A stretch of DNA of 5,801 nt from an uncultured Eubacteriales bacterium (GTDB lineage: Bacteria > Bacillota > Clostridia > Oscillospirales > Ruminococcaceae), in the NCBI GenBank assembly GCA_900318545.1, contig ONLC01000147.1, positions 1 through 5,801 of the forward strand, read 5' to 3'. Numbering within the stretch: position 1 is the stretch's first letter; each line of letters begins with the position of its first letter. A program made the position numbers and the translations under genes. Shown here piece after piece: positions 5,730-5,801 of this stretch. The notes below the pieces were generated by a model, which searched no databases, was not told where the DNA came from, and saw nothing but the letters and a program-made list of their open reading frames with translations.

Positions 5730-5801
5730 TTATACGCTCAGGCTGTCAAATGCCTCGCTGAGAACGTCAACAGAGTTGTTGAACTTCTGCATTTCCTCTT
5801 C
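5730..5801 (-). CDS. C-terminal end of an unidentified protein (runs off the window)
   Basis: On the minus strand an open frame enters from the right edge and ends in TAA at 5732-5730. The 23 visible residues start EEEMQKFNNSVDVLSEAF and end DSLSV. They are acidic and probably helical, with hydrophobic spacing that could be coiled coil. The tail is too short to identify; coiled-coil signalling proteins such as chemotaxis receptors are one possibility, but that is a guess. Support for a real gene comes from its position: its stop lies 14 bases from the bidirectional terminator with a U run in its direction. Confidence 0.6.
   Translation of the reverse strand, partial: EEEMQKFNNSVDVLSEAFDSLSV

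Noticed and set aside
1..5801. Many AAGCTT hexamers across the window
   Set aside because: Most fall in frequent Lys-Leu or Ser-Leu type codon pairs on one strand or the other. They are spread irregularly and look like codon usage, not a repeat system.

Overview
The window looks like chromosomal DNA from a low-to-moderate-GC Gram-positive bacterium. A Ruminococcus-like member of the Clostridia/Oscillospiraceae is my best guess. The grounds are the ylxM-ffh-rpsP gene order, strong GGAGG ribosome binding sites, sigma-A-type promoters with 17-base spacers, and GTG and TTG start codons. The genus is an inference from style and was not tested by database comparison.

Left part (1-1962, minus strand): a housekeeping operon read right to left. 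ylxM (sigma-like helix-turn-helix partner of the SRP genes) is followed by ffh (signal recognition particle GTPase) and the start of rpsP (ribosomal protein S16, cut by the window edge). A near-consensus promoter lies just upstream of ylxM. It shows that ylxM starts at 1962 and not at the longer open frame reaching 2028. ftsY, often found next to ylxM, is not here; the operon begins at ylxM.

Middle (1963-3281): a hairpin, a promoter region, and then an aldo/keto reductase gene on the minus strand with the catalytic Asp-Tyr-Lys-His set. A 172-base divergent intergenic region follows, with one promoter for the reductase (extended -10) and one for the rightward genes (TTGACT-17-TATAAT). A perfect 9+3+9 palindrome sits exactly over the predicted start site of the rightward promoter.

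Right part (3282-5716, plus strand): a two-gene operon closed by a strong bidirectional terminator. The first gene encodes a cytoplasmic serine hydrolase of the class C beta-lactamase/family VIII esterase type. The second starts at TTG nine bases after the TAG stop. It encodes a membrane protein with an N-terminal four-cysteine zinc ribbon, one transmembrane helix and a large domain bearing a His-Gly ... Asn-Ala-Cys pattern typical of CHAT/caspase-like (clan CD) cysteine peptidases. This protein is the most interesting item in the window. Beyond the terminator, the last 23 codons of an unidentified minus-strand gene converge on it.

No tRNA, rRNA, CRISPR array, insertion sequence or phage gene was seen.
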